Positions 13,550 to 13,935 of a stretch of 13,935 nucleotides of DNA are shown piece after piece. The DNA is taken from NCBI GenBank assembly GCA_017394925.1, contig JAFPWQ010000052.1, forward strand, positions 1-13,935. The letters are read 5' to 3'. The notes under the pieces are model-generated. The model made no database searches. It saw only the letters and a list, made by a program, of their open reading frames with translations, and was not told the DNA's origin. The number at the start of each line of letters is the position of its first letter. Within the stretch, counting starts at the first letter, position 1. The stretch comes from Synergistaceae bacterium (GTDB lineage: Bacteria; Synergistota; Synergistia; Synergistales; Aminobacteriaceae). The position numbers and the translations under genes were made by a program.

Positions 13550-13600
13550 TATTACTAAACTACATTCCTTTCAATGCTGAAAATTTCCAGCTTAAATTTT

Positions 13601-13935
13601 TTACATTCCCCTGAAATCAATTGAATATGCCTTCGATGCATACTCGCGGACTACTCTGTGCGTGTTAAAGAAGCTCGCATCAAGGGCTATCGTATGCTTC
13701 ATCATGTCTACCCACTTGTCATGATGTTCGTAGTAAGTGGGAATAACTTTCTTTTCGAGTTTGTCGTATAAATCTATTGCATCAAGACTCTCGTCATAAT
13801 GAGCTGACGCATCTTTTGCTTCTGCCTCGCTTGGTGCAGGACCAATTGACCAGCCGGTTACATCTTCAATCCAGCCTTCAATCCACCAGCCATCAAGCAC
13901 CGAGAAATTCATGATTCCGTTCATGGCGCATTTCA
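13601..13935 (-). CDS. glgP: Alpha-glucan (glycogen) phosphorylase, C-terminal fragment cut by window edge
   Basis: Only the last ~111 residues are in view; the frame stays open to the window end (Lys-Cys-Ala before the first visible Met), so this Met is internal and the gene begins outside. KCAMNGIMNFSVLDGWWIEG matches the conserved C-terminal active-site block of short-type GT35 alpha-glucan phosphorylases. WSIG, LYDKLEKKVIPTYYE and the closing RVVREYASKAY helix follow, as in that family. The enzyme releases glucose-1-phosphate from glycogen using PLP and phosphate; the PLP lysine lies upstream, out of sight. Directly followed by glgA, it places breakdown and synthesis genes in one transcription unit. 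Confidence 0.88.
   Translation of the reverse strand, partial: KCAMNGIMNFSVLDGWWIEGWIEDVTGWSIGPAPSEAEAKDASAHYDESLDAIDLYDKLEKKVIPTYYEHHDKWVDMMKHTIALDASFFNTHRVVREYASKAYSIDFRGM

Noticed and set aside
13570..13586. Dyad GCTGAAAATTTCCAGC between glgP and glgA
   Set aside because: It has almost no loop and no T-run on the - strand, so it does not look like a terminator; read-through into glgA is more likely.

Overview
This window carries housekeeping and accessory genes of an AT-leaning bacterium. The protein types fit an anaerobic, gut- or rumen-type lineage: salvage-only thiamine synthesis with thiamine pyrophosphokinase, ADP-glucose glycogen metabolism, a Clostridia/Synergistota-like solute-binding protein, and MnmA with a CxxC motif. 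I cannot fix the phylum from sequence alone; Synergistota or a Clostridia-related group are guesses. There are no rRNA or tRNA genes, CRISPR arrays, insertion sequences or phage genes in view.

Positions 1-3875 hold a thiamine salvage operon on the + strand. A good promoter (125-153) is followed by a clear TPP riboswitch (about 176-265), then thiM (TTG start), thiE, a HAD phosphatase, thiD and thiN, tightly packed and closed by a hairpin terminator overlapping the end of thiN. The set converts salvaged thiazole alcohol and hydroxymethylpyrimidine to thiamine phosphate, then (by inference, through the HAD enzyme) to thiamine, then to TPP. No de novo genes (thiC, thiG, thiS, thiH) and no thiL are present in the window.

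Positions 3885-5460 hold a divergent pair: an orphan amino-acid-type solute-binding protein (- strand) and a small secreted protein of unknown function with an Ala/Glu/Pro repeat (+ strand). Each has a recognisable promoter, and the secreted-protein gene has its own terminator. A TVP38/DedA-type membrane protein (+) follows and runs tail-to-tail into a - strand three-gene unit. Read in its own direction (8187 to 6316), that unit is a 66-residue protein, a GNAT-like acetyltransferase overlapping it by ATGA, and a two-HKD phospholipase D/cardiolipin-synthase-like enzyme. The first two genes look like a toxin-antitoxin-type pair and are the most interesting item here.

Positions 8282-10628 hold a class I aminotransferase and mnmA, 15 nt apart on the + strand, behind a promoter whose -10 box sits in a near-perfect palindrome.

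Positions 10631-13935 hold glycogen genes on the - strand, in the order glgP (only the C-terminal end is inside the window), glgA, glgC. Hairpins that pair fully only on the - strand RNA follow both glgA and glgC.
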